A DNA stretch of 64,000 nucleotides. Origin: Desulfovibrio ferrophilus. GTDB lineage: Bacteria; Desulfobacterota; Desulfovibrionia; Desulfovibrionales; Desulfovibrionaceae. Location: NCBI RefSeq assembly GCF_003966735.1, contig NZ_AP017378.1, forward strand, positions 2,252,905 through 2,316,904, written 5' to 3'. A program made the translations under genes and the position numbers. The number at the start of each line of letters is the position of its first letter. The first letter of the stretch is position 1. Below, in pieces: positions 1 to 9,110 of the stretch. Under the pieces are notes generated by a model. It did no database searches, was not told the origin of the DNA, and saw only the letters and a program-made list of their open reading frames with translations.

Positions 1-720
1 GCAGCCCTGAACCAGGGTGTGCGAAATGCCAACGATGCCATCTCGATGATTCAGACCGCCGACGGCGCGCTCCAGGTCATCGATGAAAAGCTCATCCGCA
101 TGAAGGAACTGGCAGAACAGGGTGCCACGGGTACTTACAACTCCGACCAGCGTCTGATCATCGACTCCGAGTATCAGGCCATGGCTTCGGAAATCACTCG
201 TATCGCCAACGCCACGGACTTCAACGGCATTTACCTGTTGAACGGTAACCTGTCATCCGACACTCACACCGGTTCTGGCCTTGTTTCTACCGGTAAGATG
301 AAGGTCCACTTCGGTACCGCCAACGACAGCTCCGAGGACTACTACTACATCAGGATCGACACTTCCACGGCTTCGGCTCTGGGTGTTGGCAACCAGGCGA
401 CGTCCACGTCTGCCGGTTTCACGATCTCGACTCAGTCCGCGGCGCAGAACGCACTGGACGGCATCAAGAATGCCATCGTGTCCAAGGATAAGATCCGAGC
501 CAACCTCGGCGCTCTCCAGAACCGTCTGGAGAACACCATCTCCAACCTGCAGATCCAGTCTGAGAACCTGCAGGCGGCCGAATCCCGCATCTCCGATGTG
601 GACGTGGCCATCGAGATGACCGAGTTTGTGCGTCAGCAGATCAAGTCCTCGGCCGCAGTGTCCATGCTCGCCCAGGCCAACTCGCTGCCTCGTATGGCCA
701 TGCAGCTCTTGGGCGGTTAA
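1..720 (+). CDS. fliC: Flagellin, C-terminal part (5' end outside the window)
   Basis: This is the filament subunit of the flagellum, exported by the flagellar type III system. The frame is open from base 1 (Ala-Ala-Leu-Asn-Gln), so the N-terminus lies outside the window and the GTG at 19 is an internal codon. The conserved D1 helix (AISMIQTADGAL) is followed by a short variable D2/D3 part (about residues 80-140). The typical C-terminal D0/D1 helix carries the motifs LGALQNRLENTISNL and SRISDVDVAIEMTEFVRQQI, and the protein ends in MQLLGG. The short variable region suggests a compact flagellin. Family assignment is firm; the symbol is the generic one. Confidence 0.95.
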   Translation, partial: AALNQGVRNANDAISMIQTADGALQVIDEKLIRMKELAEQGATGTYNSDQRLIIDSEYQAMASEITRIANATDFNGIYLLNGNLSSDTHTGSGLVSTGKMKVHFGTANDSSEDYYYIRIDTSTASALGVGNQATSTSAGFTISTQSAAQNALDGIKNAIVSKDKIRANLGALQNRLENTISNLQIQSENLQAAESRISDVDVAIEMTEFVRQQIKSSAAVSMLAQANSLPRMAMQLLGG

Positions 721-807
721 TACGGCAGGCCCCGTGGGCCGCCTGAACGCTGCTTGATCAATCAGCTGCACGACGGGCGTCACGGGCGCCCACAGGACGC
801 ATTACAA

Positions 808-840
808 AACGCCCCTCTTTCCATCGGAAGGAGGGGCGTT
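808..840. terminator. Hairpin terminator between flagellin and the phosphodiesterase gene
   Basis: AACGCCCCTC pairs with GAGGGGCGTT around a short loop. Read on the minus strand the stem runs into TTTTG, so it suits the leftward phosphodiesterase/mla operon best. It may also stop flagellin transcription, since the two transcripts converge here. Confidence 0.7.
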
Positions 841-873
841 GCCTGTATCAAATCAGATTCGAAATCTGTTTGT

Positions 874-1377
874 TCAGCCCATCTCCCTGGGCACCTGCAC
901 CAGCTCACGGGTCATGGTTCCATCCGCCGCCACGTGAACATAGGCCAAGGTGGGCGCCTTGCCGGTCTCGCGCAGGCTGCCGGGATTGGCGACCCGCACA
1001 CCATCATAGTCGATCCAGGCGGGTTCATGAGTATGACCGAAACACAGCAGGTCATAGTCCGGCCCAAAGGCCTGAGCCACAGCCCCGGACAGGGGACGGC
1101 CCGACAAACCGAAGCCGTGCATCATCCCGATACGCAGCCCGCCTTCTACGGTCATGGAAAGCCGGGTCTCAAGCTCGCCGGACAAAGACCACTCATCCAT
1201 GTTGCCAGCCACGGCGTGAAAACCCGGATGCTGCATGAAGAAGGACCATAATTCCTTGCTCGTCATGTCGCCCATGTGCAACAGAAGGTCGGCCTTGGCC
1301 AGATAGCGGTCATACACAGCCTGCATCCAGGGGGTTGGCCCCGTGGCATGTGTATCGGAAATGAGTGCGATCTTCAT
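874..1377 (-). CDS. YfcE/MJ0936-type metallophosphoesterase
   Basis: A 167-residue calcineurin-like phosphodiesterase. The metal-binding motifs are in the expected order: SDTH near residue 8, MGDM near 36, AGNMDEW near 59, MMHGF near 87 and FGHTHEP near 114. Family members hydrolyse phosphodiester bonds in vitro with two bound metals; the physiological substrate is usually unknown. The start codon lies 2 bp after the mlaD stop, so it is the last gene of the mla operon. Whether it acts on lipid-derived phosphodiesters is only a guess from that position. Confidence 0.85.
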   Translation of the reverse strand: MKIALISDTHATGPTPWMQAVYDRYLAKADLLLHMGDMTSKELWSFFMQHPGFHAVAGNMDEWSLSGELETRLSMTVEGGLRIGMMHGFGLSGRPLSGAVAQAFGPDYDLLCFGHTHEPAWIDYDGVRVANPGSLRETGKAPTLAYVHVAADGTMTRELVQVPREMG

Positions 1378-1379
1378 CG

Positions 1380-2894
1380 TTAGTTGGCAGCCGAAACCGG
1401 AATGCTGGACATGATGTACTTGATATCCTCGTCGGTAAACCTGAGGCCCAGCCCGGCGAAGAAGGAGCTATTACCCTTATTGCTGGCAAAATCATCCCAG
1501 CCCGCGGCAACGTAGAAATTCTTCAGGAAGTAGACATTCACACCGGCCTTGTAGTGCGCCGGATCGTTGCTATCGAAATCGAAGGCCTCGGCAAAAAGTC
1601 TCACCCGGTCCTCCCAGAGGTAATACTCCGCGCCAACGCCACCGGTGGATTCAAACACGCCTCCGCGCAATACAAAATCACCCCAGCGCTTGCCAATCTG
1701 GGCATTGAACAGCAACTGGTCACGCTCGGTCTTTTCCTCGATCTCCCGGACTTCGGTAAAGGCACCCCCAACCCATCGGCTGGTCACGGTCTCGGTTTCC
1801 GTAGTCCGCCCACGAGGGTCGGAGACCACGCCCAGCAGATAGAAATGGTCGCTGCTGGGGTGCAGCTCCACATTCAGGTACGATTTCAAATCGCCGCTTG
1901 CCGCCTGATGTTCGGCATGAAAATCAAGCACGGTCTTGAACTCATCCTGTTTGGCCAGGTACTTGTTGACCCCTTCCAAGGCCTTGTCCAACTCTTCGCC
2001 AGTCGTTTCGTCGTTGACCAGCTTGCCAAGGGTTCCCTTGCCCTCGTCAATCTTGCGGGCCACGCTCTCCAGCGAAGCAACAGTACGCTTCAAGTCCTCA
2101 CCCATTTCGTTATCACCGACCATCTTGCCAATGGCGCCCTGCCCGGAATCGATCTTGTCCAGAACAGAACCCATCTTGTCCAGAGTCACTCTGAGTTGGC
2201 CTGAGGCGACTTCAAAATTCTCGATGATGCTTCCGATATTCCGCTTGTTCTGACTGGAGACCTGACGCAGGTCGCCTGAGAACTCTCGCATGTTGGCAAC
2301 GATCATGTTCACACTTTCCATGTTTGACTGAACCATCTGGTTCAGGCTCACGGAAAGATCGCGCAGGCTGTGGAAGGTCAGGCGCAAGTCACGCTCGCCA
2401 TCAGGCCCGCCCATGACATTGGCCACGCTCTTGGCAACCACGCCGATATCATCGGCAATCTGCCCGACCTTTTCGAACAGCACCTCAAGATCGGCTGAAC
2501 GATCGGACAGTTGAATGGACTGGCCCTCGGCCAGATAGTCATACCCATCCGTACCGCCACGCAACTCCAGAAACTTGTCACCCAGAACACCACGCGACTT
2601 GATGCTTGCGGTCACATCGGAACGCACCTTCACATCATCCTTGATGCCCAACACAAGTCTGGCCCGGCCCCCCTCAAGGCCGATCTCCTTGACCAACCCG
2701 ACCTCGATGCCCGCGATTTCCACCGGGGCACCAGCCTTCAGACCCGTGACATTGTCAAAGACAACCACCAGATCATAGGTCCCACTGCTGAACAGGGAGC
2801 CGGAGCCCACCTGCAACGACATGACACCCAGCGCAACAAGGGCGATGAAGACGAATATTCCGACTTTGATTTCTGTTCCCGTCTTGAAGGCCAT
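1380..2894 (-). CDS. mlaD: MlaD-family (MCE domain) lipid-transport protein with long C-terminal extension
   Basis: This is the substrate-binding component of an MCE-type phospholipid transporter, anchored in the inner membrane and facing the periplasm. A single N-terminal membrane segment (about residues 12-30) is followed by an MCE domain (about 38-118, with the GLKAGAPVEIAGIEVG motif). A long helical region (about 130-330) ends in tandem repeat-like segments (GAIGKMVGDNEMGEDL, GTLGKLVNDETTGEEL). The C-terminal ~160 residues are beta-rich and resemble a membrane barrel or barrel-like module. At 504 residues it is far longer than E. coli MlaD (~180). GGGGAA precedes the start. It lies 43 bp downstream of the ATPase gene. 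Confidence 0.9.
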   Translation of the reverse strand: MAFKTGTEIKVGIFVFIALVALGVMSLQVGSGSLFSSGTYDLVVVFDNVTGLKAGAPVEIAGIEVGLVKEIGLEGGRARLVLGIKDDVKVRSDVTASIKSRGVLGDKFLELRGGTDGYDYLAEGQSIQLSDRSADLEVLFEKVGQIADDIGVVAKSVANVMGGPDGERDLRLTFHSLRDLSVSLNQMVQSNMESVNMIVANMREFSGDLRQVSSQNKRNIGSIIENFEVASGQLRVTLDKMGSVLDKIDSGQGAIGKMVGDNEMGEDLKRTVASLESVARKIDEGKGTLGKLVNDETTGEELDKALEGVNKYLAKQDEFKTVLDFHAEHQAASGDLKSYLNVELHPSSDHFYLLGVVSDPRGRTTETETVTSRWVGGAFTEVREIEEKTERDQLLFNAQIGKRWGDFVLRGGVFESTGGVGAEYYLWEDRVRLFAEAFDFDSNDPAHYKAGVNVYFLKNFYVAAGWDDFASNKGNSSFFAGLGLRFTDEDIKYIMSSIPVSAAN

Positions 2895-2937
2895 GGCAAT
2901 TTTCCCCGTTTGTCCACCCGATTATCCGGGCCTGCGA

Positions 2938-3693
2938 TCATGCAATCTGGATCGGCCCCTCGGCCTTGCCTTGAATAAACTGCTGCACCACCGGGTCCTG
3001 GGAATCTTTGATGCTTTCCGGAGTCCCGCTGGCAATAATCTTGCCATCATAAAGCATAAATATTTCATCCGCGATGGCAAAGGTCGCCTGGATATCGTGG
3101 CTGATCACCACACAGGTGGCCCCGAATTCATCGCGGGTTCTCAAGATCAAATCATTGATATTGGCACCCATCACCGGGTCCAGCCCGCTAGTTGGCTCGT
3201 CGAAAAGCACAATCTTGGGGTCCAGGGCAACGGCCCGCGCCAGCCCCACACGCTTGCGCATCCCACCCGACAGCTCGGAGGGCATCTTGGGCCCCTGGCC
3301 GGACAGCCCCACCGAAGCCAATTTTTCAGCCACAACCCGTTGGATTTCTGCAGCGCTGAGCTTTGTGTGTTCCACCAGGGGAAAGGCAACATTCTCTTCC
3401 ACATTCATGGAATCAAACAAGGCAGCCTCTTGAAACAGCACCCCAAACTTCTTGCGGATCTCGGTCAACTCCCGCTCCGAAAGCGGGACGGTATCCTGAC
3501 CATCCACAAACACCTGGCCTTCATCCGGCTTGAGCAGGCCGATCACATGCTTGAGCAGCACGGATTTGCCCCCGCCGCTACCGCCGATGATCACACTCAC
3601 CGTACCGGGGCGAATGGCCAGCTCCAACCCCTTGAGGACTTCATGGTCCCCAAAGCGCTTGCGTATATTCTTCAGTTCAATGATCGGTTCCAT
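2938..3693 (-). CDS. mlaF: MlaF-type ABC transporter ATP-binding protein
   Basis: ATPase subunit that powers the MCE lipid transporter from the cytoplasmic face. It has Walker A (GGSGGGKS, near residue 36), the ABC signature LSGGMRKRVGLARA, Walker B KIVLFDEPTSGLDP and the switch His in VISHD. The conserved phrase EPTSGLDPVMG is typical of MlaF/Ttg2A ATPases. The 251-residue length is normal. It sits between the permease gene (8-bp gap) and the MCE gene, as in other mla operons. Confidence 0.93.
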   Translation of the reverse strand: MEPIIELKNIRKRFGDHEVLKGLELAIRPGTVSVIIGGSGGGKSVLLKHVIGLLKPDEGQVFVDGQDTVPLSERELTEIRKKFGVLFQEAALFDSMNVEENVAFPLVEHTKLSAAEIQRVVAEKLASVGLSGQGPKMPSELSGGMRKRVGLARAVALDPKIVLFDEPTSGLDPVMGANINDLILRTRDEFGATCVVISHDIQATFAIADEIFMLYDGKIIASGTPESIKDSQDPVVQQFIQGKAEGPIQIA

Positions 3694-3700
3694 CTTGTTC

Positions 3701-4549
3701 CTACATCATGAACGCGGTCATCACGTAATCACTGGCCAGAATAAGTACGGACGAGAGAACCACAGCCTCGGTGGTTGCCCGGCCCACGCCTTCAGCTCCG
3801 CCCGAAGTGTAAAAGCCCTTGTAACAGCCTACCAAAGTCAGAATCGCACCAAAGACAGCGGCCTTGTACAGGCCTTCATAAATATCATCCAGGGTCAACA
3901 ATTCGTAAATCTTGTTCATGAAGATTCCGCTGTTGATGCCCAAGGTCTTCACGCCGATCAGGTACCCGCCCAGAATGCCCACGAAATCCGAAATCACGGT
4001 GAGCAGCGGCAGCATCAGAAATCCCGCCAATACACGCGGAGTCACCAGATACTGCACCGGGTTGATGGCCATCACCGTCAGCGCATCGACCTGTTCGGTC
4101 ACACGCATGGTTCCAATCTCAGCGGCAATGGCAGAACCGGCTCGTCCGGTCACCATCAGCGCCGTGATCACCGGGCCCAATTCACGAGTCATGGACAGGG
4201 CCACCGTAGCACCCACAAGGGATTCCGCAGAAAAAAGACGGAAGGCGTAGTAGGTTTGCAAGGCCAGAACCATACCCGTGAACAAGGCCGTCAGGCAGAC
4301 CACGAACAGGGACCGAACGCCCACGAATTCCATCTGCTTGAAGAACTGCCGTATACGCCACGGGGGACGCGCCAGCCAAGTACACGCCTCAGCAAACAAC
4401 GCTGTCACGCGCCCGATTTCTGCGACCATCTCAAGGGAGGAGCCGCCAAGCCACTGGAAGAAACGCATCATATCATCAACAGCCGGGATATCGTTACTTG
4501 ACAAGCCCCACTTGCCGCAAAACCCAAAAGGGCTGCGCGGGGAGGGCAT
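3701..4549 (-). CDS. mlaE: MlaE-type ABC permease
   Basis: Integral membrane subunit of the MCE lipid transporter. About five hydrophobic segments follow an amphipathic N-terminal helix. The conserved MlaE phrase around RELGPVITALMVTGRAGSAIAAEIGTM is present. I give the longest form (282 residues); a start at the Met pair near 4471 (MMRFFQWLGG) would match usual family length better, and neither has a clear ribosome-binding site. It is the first gene of the leftward operon mlaE-mlaF-mlaD-phosphodiesterase. No MlaB (STAS) or MlaC homologue is visible in the window. Confidence 0.9.
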   Translation of the reverse strand: MPSPRSPFGFCGKWGLSSNDIPAVDDMMRFFQWLGGSSLEMVAEIGRVTALFAEACTWLARPPWRIRQFFKQMEFVGVRSLFVVCLTALFTGMVLALQTYYAFRLFSAESLVGATVALSMTRELGPVITALMVTGRAGSAIAAEIGTMRVTEQVDALTVMAINPVQYLVTPRVLAGFLMLPLLTVISDFVGILGGYLIGVKTLGINSGIFMNKIYELLTLDDIYEGLYKAAVFGAILTLVGCYKGFYTSGGAEGVGRATTEAVVLSSVLILASDYVMTAFMM

Positions 4550-4604
4550 GATATAGCATCAAATGCGATACTTTACCAGAACTCAAGGGTTTAAAACAAG
4601 CGTG

Positions 4605-4620
4605 GCCGGGCGTTCCCGGC
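4605..4620. other. Short perfect GC hairpin in the mlaE / HD-GYP intergenic region
   Basis: GCCGGG-cgtt-CCCGGC lies between two divergent genes, so it is not at a gene 3' end. It has no T-tract on either side. It may be a regulatory hairpin or have no function. Confidence 0.3.
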
Positions 4621-4635
4621 TTGATCCGTGGTTGC

Positions 4636-4663
4636 TTGACGCAATACTGATTTATACTATTAT
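4636..4663 (+). promoter_or_regulatory. Candidate sigma70-type promoter for the HD-GYP gene
   Basis: TTGACG (4636-4641), a 16-bp spacer, then TATTAT (4658-4663), about 50 bp before the start codon. A competing -10 (TATACT at 4653) overlaps it. Assigned by eye only. Confidence 0.45.
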
Positions 4664-4713
4664 GGAGTAGATAGAAGTTTTTTTGCTATCCTCTTGCAGG
4701 CCATGGAGGAATA

Positions 4714-6033
4714 ATGTCCGCCCCCCGTCGCTCCGCACAGTGTGCGGATCAATTCAACGAGATCCTGGCTGTCAACGACAGACTCAATGAGCTCAAAGAC
4801 CTTGATGCCATCCTGGACCGCGTACTGACCGAAAGCCGCAGGCTGACAAATGCCGACGCGGGGACAATCTATCTTCTGGACGAGAACAAACTTAAATTCA
4901 GCTACGTGCACAACGACTCGTTCATGAAGGAAGGCGAGATCAACAAGGACATCTACGCCAATTTCTCCATCCCCCTCAACGACGAGTCCATCGTCGGCTA
5001 TGTGGCCGGACGAGGCGAATCCCTGAACATCGAAGATGTCTATGACATGCCCGGTGATTCGCCCGTGACCTTCAACCCCGCCTTCGATAAAAAAACGGGC
5101 TATCACACCACCTCCATGCTCACGGTGCCCATCAAGACCTCACAGGGCAAGGTCTCCGGCATCATCCAGTTGATCAACGCCAAGAACGAGACGGGCAAAT
5201 CCATCTCGTTTTCCCACGACTCCCAGAACATGCTACCTCTGTTCGCCAACACGGCCTCGGTGGCCATTGAACGGGCCATCATGACCCGCGAGCTGATTCT
5301 GCGCATGATGCAGATGGCCGAACTTCGTGACCCCACGGAAACGGGCCCTCACGTCACCCGGGTGGGAACCTACTGCGCAGAAATTTATCATAAATACGCC
5401 ATGATGAAGGGCTTAGCGGAAACCGAGCGCAAGAAGACAAAAGACCTGATCCGCGTGGCTTCCATGCTGCACGATGTGGGCAAGGTGGGCATCTCGGACA
5501 AGATTCTCAAAAAACCGGCCAAGCTCGACAACGAGGAATTCGCCATCATGCAGTTCCATACCGTGTATGGGGCCAAGCTGTTCGTGCATTCGACCTCGGA
5601 ACTGGACGCCATGTCCGGGCGAATCGCACTGGGGCATCACGAGAAATGGAGCGGCAGAGGCTATCCCGGCAAGATCACCGCCCTGACTGGTGAAGTAAAG
5701 GCCATGGGTGAATCACTGGTTGGCGAAGCAATTCCTCTGGAAGCACGCATCTGTGCCCTGGCCGATGTCTTCGATGCCCTGGGCTCGCGGCGCTCCTACA
5801 AGCCACCCTGGCCCGACGAGAAAATCATCGGTCTAATCAAAGAGGAGCGCGGACAGCACTTCGACCCCGACGTGGTGGATGCCTTCCTTGATATCTTCGA
5901 TGTCATCACGGCCATTCGCGACAAGTACACCGAAGACCTGCCCGAGGACGAAAAGCCCAACCCCCAGAGCGCCGAGGCCAAAAAAGCCGCCGAAGCTCAG
6001 GATAAGGAACGTGGCAAAGACAACAACGCCTAA
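4714..6033 (+). CDS. GAF + HD-GYP domain protein, probable c-di-GMP phosphodiesterase
   Basis: A soluble 439-residue signalling protein. An N-terminal GAF sensor (about residues 15-185) precedes an HD-GYP domain (about 195-405). The domain keeps the metal and catalytic motifs: HDVGK near residue 254, GHHEKWSGRGYP near 307 with the GYP signature, and ALADVFDALGSRRSYK. HD-GYP enzymes hydrolyse cyclic di-GMP; the ligand of the GAF domain is unknown. The C-terminal ~30 residues are charged and probably disordered. GGAGGA 3 bp before the ATG fixes the start. It is monocistronic, between a promoter candidate and a strong terminator. Confidence 0.9.
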   Translation: MSAPRRSAQCADQFNEILAVNDRLNELKDLDAILDRVLTESRRLTNADAGTIYLLDENKLKFSYVHNDSFMKEGEINKDIYANFSIPLNDESIVGYVAGRGESLNIEDVYDMPGDSPVTFNPAFDKKTGYHTTSMLTVPIKTSQGKVSGIIQLINAKNETGKSISFSHDSQNMLPLFANTASVAIERAIMTRELILRMMQMAELRDPTETGPHVTRVGTYCAEIYHKYAMMKGLAETERKKTKDLIRVASMLHDVGKVGISDKILKKPAKLDNEEFAIMQFHTVYGAKLFVHSTSELDAMSGRIALGHHEKWSGRGYPGKITALTGEVKAMGESLVGEAIPLEARICALADVFDALGSRRSYKPPWPDEKIIGLIKEERGQHFDPDVVDAFLDIFDVITAIRDKYTEDLPEDEKPNPQSAEAKKAAEAQDKERGKDNNA

Positions 6034-6058
6034 ATTCCCTCGATGTTTTACAGCCCAG

Positions 6059-6094
6059 AGGCCGGTCCCCGAACAAAACGGACCGACCTTTTTT
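6059..6094 (+). terminator. Rho-independent terminator after the HD-GYP gene
   Basis: AGGCCGGTCC and GGACCGACCT form a 10-bp stem with one mismatch, followed directly by six T residues. Confidence 0.85.
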
Positions 6095-6183
6095 CGAAGA
6101 CTAACACAGTCCCGCCCGGATCGAGCCGCCACAGGGATACTCCTTGAGAACTTCCCCTGAAGGGCTCAGCCAAAGCCACTAAA

Positions 6184-6214
6184 AAGGGCCGTCCATATGG
6201 ACGGCCCTTGCGAG
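6184..6214 (-). terminator. Rho-independent terminator of the TauE-type permease gene
   Basis: A perfect 26-bp palindrome (6184-6209, arms AAGGGCCGTCCAT / ATGGACGGCCCTT) is followed on the minus strand by a T run. It lies 26 bp beyond the stop of the leftward permease gene. Confidence 0.85.
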
Positions 6215-6235
6215 TCGAATCAGCCAGGCGCCAAC

Positions 6236-7033
6236 CTAGAACAAGCTCATGAGCATCCGGGTACCTACCACGAACAGTAGCACGGCAAAGGCCTTCTTGA
6301 GCTTGGGCACGGGCAGACTATGCGCCAGACGCACCCCCACCGGAGCCATGAGCACACCCATGCCCACGATGCCCACGAGCGCCGGGAGGTAGACAAAGCC
6401 CAGGGTCATGTCGGGACGGTTAGGCACGCCCAAGCCGTTGATGACGAATCCCAGCGTCCCGGCCACGGCGATGGGGAAGCCGATGGCCGAGGCAGTGCCG
6501 ATGGCCCGATGCATAGGCGTATTGCACCACACAAGAAACGGCACGGACAGCGTACCACCACCAATGCCTACAAGGCTGGAGACCACGCCGATGAAATTAC
6601 CTGTACCGAACATGGGCAGGGCCGAGGGCAAATCGCGCGAGGCTTTGGGCTGTTTACCCAAGAGCATCTGCGCACCCACGTAGTAGAGAAAGATGACGAA
6701 GAAGCCCTTCAAGAAATCCGACGGTAGCCATGCTGCGAGCACGGACCCCAGATAGGTACCGATCAGGATGCCCAGCACGATGCGCTTGACCGTGCTCCAA
6801 TCCACAGCCCCGCGCTTGTTATGCGAGCGAGCACTGGACACCGAGGTGAACAGGATGCAAGCCAACGAGGTGCCAAGAGCCACCTGCATAAGAATGTCGG
6901 GGTGCACCCCCTGAATGCCGAAACAGTAGACAAGGATGGGCACGATGACCAACCCGCCGCCGATGCCGAACAGCCCGGCCAGGACACCTGCGAGCGCTCC
7001 CGCGGCTATATAGAGGAAGAGGAAGCTAGACAT
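6236..7033 (-). CDS. TauE/SafE-family membrane transporter
   Basis: A polytopic permease of the sulfite/sulfonate exporter family with about eight hydrophobic segments. The two family-typical glycine-rich repeats are clear: GLFGIGGGLVIVPIL near the N-terminus and SSLVGIGGGTLSVPFLVW near residue 145. Family members move sulfite, sulfoacetate or other small organic anions, so the substrate cannot be read from sequence. I start at the ATG (MSSFLFLY) because a TTG 36 bp upstream has no Shine-Dalgarno and would add a polar tail before the first membrane segment. Confidence 0.85.
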   Translation of the reverse strand: MSSFLFLYIAAGALAGVLAGLFGIGGGLVIVPILVYCFGIQGVHPDILMQVALGTSLACILFTSVSSARSHNKRGAVDWSTVKRIVLGILIGTYLGSVLAAWLPSDFLKGFFVIFLYYVGAQMLLGKQPKASRDLPSALPMFGTGNFIGVVSSLVGIGGGTLSVPFLVWCNTPMHRAIGTASAIGFPIAVAGTLGFVINGLGVPNRPDMTLGFVYLPALVGIVGMGVLMAPVGVRLAHSLPVPKLKKAFAVLLFVVGTRMLMSLF

Positions 7034-7193
7034 ATCAATAGAATTCCCTGTGTTTGGGTATCTCGCCAAAGGCCGCCGGGCGTCCCTTTTCGGCGTATTG
7101 CATCCTCTTCCGCCCGCTGCTGAAAGCGGTGGGCGGATGACAGAGGAGGCCTAGTTTTATTGGAGATTGCCCTAAGACAATCATTTGTCTTGG

Positions 7194-8195
7194 CTAGGCC
7201 AGGACACGTTCGTTGATATCGGCAACGGACTTGCAGCCAGTCAGCACCATGGCCTGTTCCAACTCACCGCGCAGCTGGTCCAGATACTTGCCAACACCTT
7301 CTGCCAGACCACCCACGGCGGCGATGGAGAAGGGGCGCCCGATCATCACGGCATCGGCACCAAGGGCCAGCATCTTCAGGACATCCACGCCGGTCCGGAT
7401 ACCACCATCTACGATGACTTCCATGTCGCCGTTCACGGCCACGGCAATGGAGGGCAGGACCTCGGCTGTGCCTTGGGCATAATCCAGCACACGACCACCA
7501 TGGTTGGACACGACAATGGCATCCACCCCGGCCTCCACGGCCAGACGCGCATCTTCCACGGTCATCACGCCCTTCAGGATGAATTTACCAGGGGTGCGTT
7601 CCACAATCTCTTTCAATTGATCCAGAGATTTAGGAGCCACGGGACGCCCCATCTTGCGCAAAGTCACCAGCCCGGCGGCATCAAGGTCCATGCCGAAAAT
7701 CGTAGCCCCGGCAGCGGCGGCCTTGTCGATTTTGGTGAACAGTTCGTCGGATTCCCAGGGCTTGATGAACGGAATTCCCCCGAACTTGACGAGGGCGGCA
7801 TTGCCGGCCTCATGGATGAAGTCGGGCACGCCATCACCGGTGCAGCCTACGATGCCCTTTTCCTTGCACCCGGCAAGCACGGCGTCGATATAGTCTTCCT
7901 CGGAAATCTTGCCACCCATGTTGAAGGACACACCGCCGATGGGTGCGGCCAAAACGGGCATGGCAAGGTCCATACCCAACAGGCTGGTCGCCGTATCGGG
8001 CTGCACGGCATCATGCACCAGACGCAGACGCAGACGAACCATTTCCAGGGCCTTCATGTTGTTGAAAAATGATGATCCCGTCCCCAAGCCGCCCATACCG
8101 GGAACTTCACTGGCGCAGGCCTTGCCATTGCAGACCGGGCAAACCCGACAGAATCCCTTCATCAACTCACGTGCATGATCACGAACTTCTTTCAT
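7194..8195 (-). CDS. FMN-dependent alpha-hydroxy-acid dehydrogenase/oxidase
   Basis: A TIM-barrel flavoprotein of the L-lactate/glycolate oxidase family. The catalytic-loop His appears in SNHGGRVLDYAQG, and the FMN phosphate region in DGGIRTGVDVLKMLALGADAVMIGRP. An N-terminal cysteine cluster (CRVCPVCNGKAC, near residue 16) is not part of canonical lactate oxidases and might hold a metal or disulfide. L-lactate or a related 2-hydroxy acid is a likely substrate, since lactate is a common electron donor in this group, but that is inference. The start has GGAG 8 bp upstream. The downstream-facing FadR-type gene at 8376-9080 is its probable regulator; only a half-site like its operator (TCTGACC at 8353) lies between them. 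Confidence 0.85.
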   Translation of the reverse strand: MKEVRDHARELMKGFCRVCPVCNGKACASEVPGMGGLGTGSSFFNNMKALEMVRLRLRLVHDAVQPDTATSLLGMDLAMPVLAAPIGGVSFNMGGKISEEDYIDAVLAGCKEKGIVGCTGDGVPDFIHEAGNAALVKFGGIPFIKPWESDELFTKIDKAAAAGATIFGMDLDAAGLVTLRKMGRPVAPKSLDQLKEIVERTPGKFILKGVMTVEDARLAVEAGVDAIVVSNHGGRVLDYAQGTAEVLPSIAVAVNGDMEVIVDGGIRTGVDVLKMLALGADAVMIGRPFSIAAVGGLAEGVGKYLDQLRGELEQAMVLTGCKSVADINERVLA

Positions 8196-8375
8196 CACTG
8201 CTTCTCCCGAGCGCACAACGCCCTATTTCTTGAAGAATGGATACATGACCGATGCCCCGGAAGTACCGACCAAATGTCTAAAACCGGCAGTGCATTCGCT
8301 CTGCAAGAGGCGGACACCAACGATTACTCCATATCATTAGAACTCAAAACACTCTGACCGAACAGATATGCCGGT

Positions 8376-9080
8376 CTATTCCTCAGTACCGCAAATCAAT
8401 TGTTCAAGCTCGCTCAAATGGCGCGCCATCTCCTTTGCGGCAAGATCCTGATCCCTGGCCTCGATGGCGTTAAGCACCCGCTTGTGGGACTCCAGTGAAG
8501 CACGGTCCCGCACGGGGCTATCGAACTGCTTGGCGCGAGGAACATCAAACAGACTTGCCAGGGATCTCACAGCCTCCACGGCCAGAGGATTGCCCGTGGC
8601 CTCCGCCACCAGACGGTGGAACTGCCTATCCTGCCTGCGACCTGTACCACCGGTCTCGATATCCAACTCCTGGCGCCGAACGGCTCCGCGCATTTGCTCC
8701 AGCTGCTCATCCGTGACGTTGACCACGGCCTTACGCACCATTTGTGGCTCAAGCATACGCCGAAATTCGAACACCTGGGACACCCGGGCGTTCTGCCCCT
8801 GAGCGGCCACCGCAAGACGCTTCAAAAGCGTCGCACCCGAGGCTGGCGCCAAAAAGGTACCGGCTCCACGACGGCTCTCCAGAATGCCCTGCTCGGCCAG
8901 GGCGCGTATGGCTTCGCGCACGGAACTGCGCGACAGGCCGAACTCATCGGCCAATTGCCGTTCGGGCGGCAACCGTCCGCCCGGCAATATCTCGCCAGAC
9001 CGGACCAGATGCCGAATCCGTTCCACGGCCTTGGCAAACGCCGTCTCTCCCGTCATTCCAACATTATTCGCCGAATTCAT
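8376..9080 (-). CDS. FadR-subfamily GntR transcriptional regulator (LldR/PdhR-like)
   Basis: A 234-residue repressor with an N-terminal winged HTH (PPERQLADEFGLSRSSVREAIRALAEQGILESRRGAGTF) and an all-helical FCD ligand domain with the metal-site pattern DRQFHRLVAEATGN ... SHKRVLNAI. I chose the ATG at 9080 because GGAG lies 6 bp before it; longer forms would translate through the operators. Two perfect TTGGTCTGACCAA palindromes flank its own promoter, so it almost certainly autoregulates. Effectors in the family include lactate and pyruvate; the adjacent hydroxy-acid dehydrogenase supports lactate here. Confidence 0.9.
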   Translation of the reverse strand: MNSANNVGMTGETAFAKAVERIRHLVRSGEILPGGRLPPERQLADEFGLSRSSVREAIRALAEQGILESRRGAGTFLAPASGATLLKRLAVAAQGQNARVSQVFEFRRMLEPQMVRKAVVNVTDEQLEQMRGAVRRQELDIETGGTGRRQDRQFHRLVAEATGNPLAVEAVRSLASLFDVPRAKQFDSPVRDRASLESHKRVLNAIEARDQDLAAKEMARHLSELEQLICGTEE

Positions 9081-9110
9081 CGTAATCTCCATCATGCTGC
9101 TGAACAAGCA

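Noticed and set aside
19-720. Flagellin start at the GTG at position 19
   Set aside because: The frame is open to base 1 and the preceding residues continue the conserved D1 helix, so the gene begins outside the window.
6184-6209. Perfect 26-bp palindrome as an operator or REP
   Set aside because: It is followed by a T run on the minus strand just past the TauE-type gene, so a terminator explains it.
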